DNA of 5,049 bases, taken from positions 1 to 5,049 of the forward strand of contig CANJJY010000329.1 in NCBI GenBank assembly GCA_947474445.1, written 5' to 3'. How positions within the stretch are numbered: the first letter of the stretch is position 1; each line of letters opens with the position of its first letter. This DNA comes from Oligoflexaceae bacterium. Its GTDB lineage: Bacteria > Bdellovibrionota_B > Oligoflexia > Oligoflexales > Oligoflexaceae. The notes beneath the pieces were generated by a model, which worked only from the letters and a program-made list of their open reading frames with translations, was not told the DNA's origin and made no database searches. Made by a program: the position numbers and the translations under genes. Shown here piece by piece: positions 4,543 through 5,049 of this stretch.

Positions 4543-5049
4543 CTGTTCTTATGATCATGGTGGTGACCATCGGCGTGATGATGGCCATGATCGTGGTCGC
4601 AGGTCGTTTCTTCGACGCTCTCAAGATCTTCGCCATGCGGTTCGTCATGGTGATGACCGACTTCAATTGTGACGAAACGAAAACCCTTGCTCCGGACGAT
4701 GTCTCGCACCTGTTTTTTGAGATCAGAAAAAACCACATGATCATCGACATGGAGATGGGTCGTCAACACGTGCTGAACGCCGTCTAAACTCCAAGCATGA
4801 AGTTCGACTATATGATCCACTCCCGGCACCGCTTCGATTTCGGTTTTAATGGCCCGTAGATCCATACTTCCGGGAACCGATTGCATGATGATGCGCAAGG
4901 GATCCTTGAGATTTTTGATAACGTTCCACTGCACAAAGAGCGCGATAAACACCGCGAGCAAGGGATCAAGCCATGCAATCTGATAAAAATAAATAAAGAC
5001 CGCACCGATCAGAACGGCCAACCACCCTAGAAAGTCTTCGATCAAATGC
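4539..5049 (-). CDS. CDF-family divalent cation (probably zinc) exporter, C-terminal part; 5' end outside window
   Basis: The frame is open to the right edge, so only the last 169 residues are seen and the start codon lies beyond 5049. The visible part opens with HLIED (codons from 5048), the HxxxD motif of transmembrane helix 5; together with the helix-2 pair it forms the transport site, and His-Asp here is typical of zinc/cobalt/cadmium rather than manganese members. Helix 5 (about 1-22 of the fragment) is followed by WLDP and helix 6 (about 27-46), then the cytoplasmic ferredoxin-like domain (61-130) with the family motifs GVDHIVELHAWSLDG, THLHV and the closing TIEV. These proteins export metal using the proton gradient, usually as dimers. 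After the domain comes an unusual histidine-rich tail (131-169) with 13 His and one Cys. CDF proteins more often carry a His-rich loop between helices 4 and 5. It overlaps the convergent secreted-protein gene by four bases. Confidence 0.93.
   Translation of the reverse strand, partial: HLIEDFLGWLAVLIGAVFIYFYQIAWLDPLLAVFIALFVQWNVIKNLKDPLRIIMQSVPGSMDLRAIKTEIEAVPGVDHIVELHAWSLDGVQHVLTTHLHVDDHVVFSDLKKQVRDIVRSKGFRFVTIEVGHHHDEPHGEDLESVEETTCDHDHGHHHADGHHHDHKNS

Noticed and set aside
4551..4787. Plus-strand frame with a hydrophobic Met/Val-rich start resembling a membrane helix
   Set aside because: It is the reverse complement of the exporter's histidine tail: CAT and CAC codons read backwards as ATG and GTG, which creates an artificial Met/Val run.

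Overview
This 5,049-base window holds six protein-coding genes. Five are complete and one (a cation efflux protein) runs off the right edge. The base composition looks close to even GC. I see no rRNA, tRNA, CRISPR array, insertion sequence or phage gene. The Shine-Dalgarno sites, the signal peptides, an inner-membrane protein and a Crp-like regulator point to a Gram-negative bacterium. The mix of family-unassigned envelope proteins with a long, divergent Crp-like protein reminds me of Bdellovibrionota/Oligoflexia-type genomes, but that is an impression and not a proof.

Layout from left to right. (1) 1-198: non-coding upstream region with three TGAGTT repeats. (2) 199-561 (+): small proline-rich putative lipoprotein. 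(3) 550-2499 (-): 649-residue protein with a signal peptide, one internal membrane helix and a large helical cytoplasmic part, of no family I recognise; its 3' end overlaps the lipoprotein gene by 12 bases. A strong stem-loop followed by six T lies inside its 3' coding end and looks like the terminator of the opposing lipoprotein gene. (4) 2500-2618: divergent promoter region with two short inverted repeats. (5) 2619-2912 (+): Dabb-domain small protein. (6) 3062-4051 (+): cyclic-nucleotide-binding Crp-like regulator with a TTG start and a C-terminal extension of about 120 residues. (7) 4207-4542 (+): small secreted protein with two cysteines. (8) 4539-5049 (-): C-terminal part of a CDF-family divalent cation (probably zinc) exporter with a histidine-rich tail; it overlaps the secreted-protein gene by four bases (TTAA).

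No obvious single pathway links the genes. Both convergent gene pairs overlap at their stop codons, so the local arrangement is compact and the opposing transcripts must overlap. The most interesting items are the orphan 649-residue membrane protein, the stem-loop buried in its coding end, and the Crp-like protein with an extra C-terminal domain. I did not find convincing evidence of a new defence or mobile system here.
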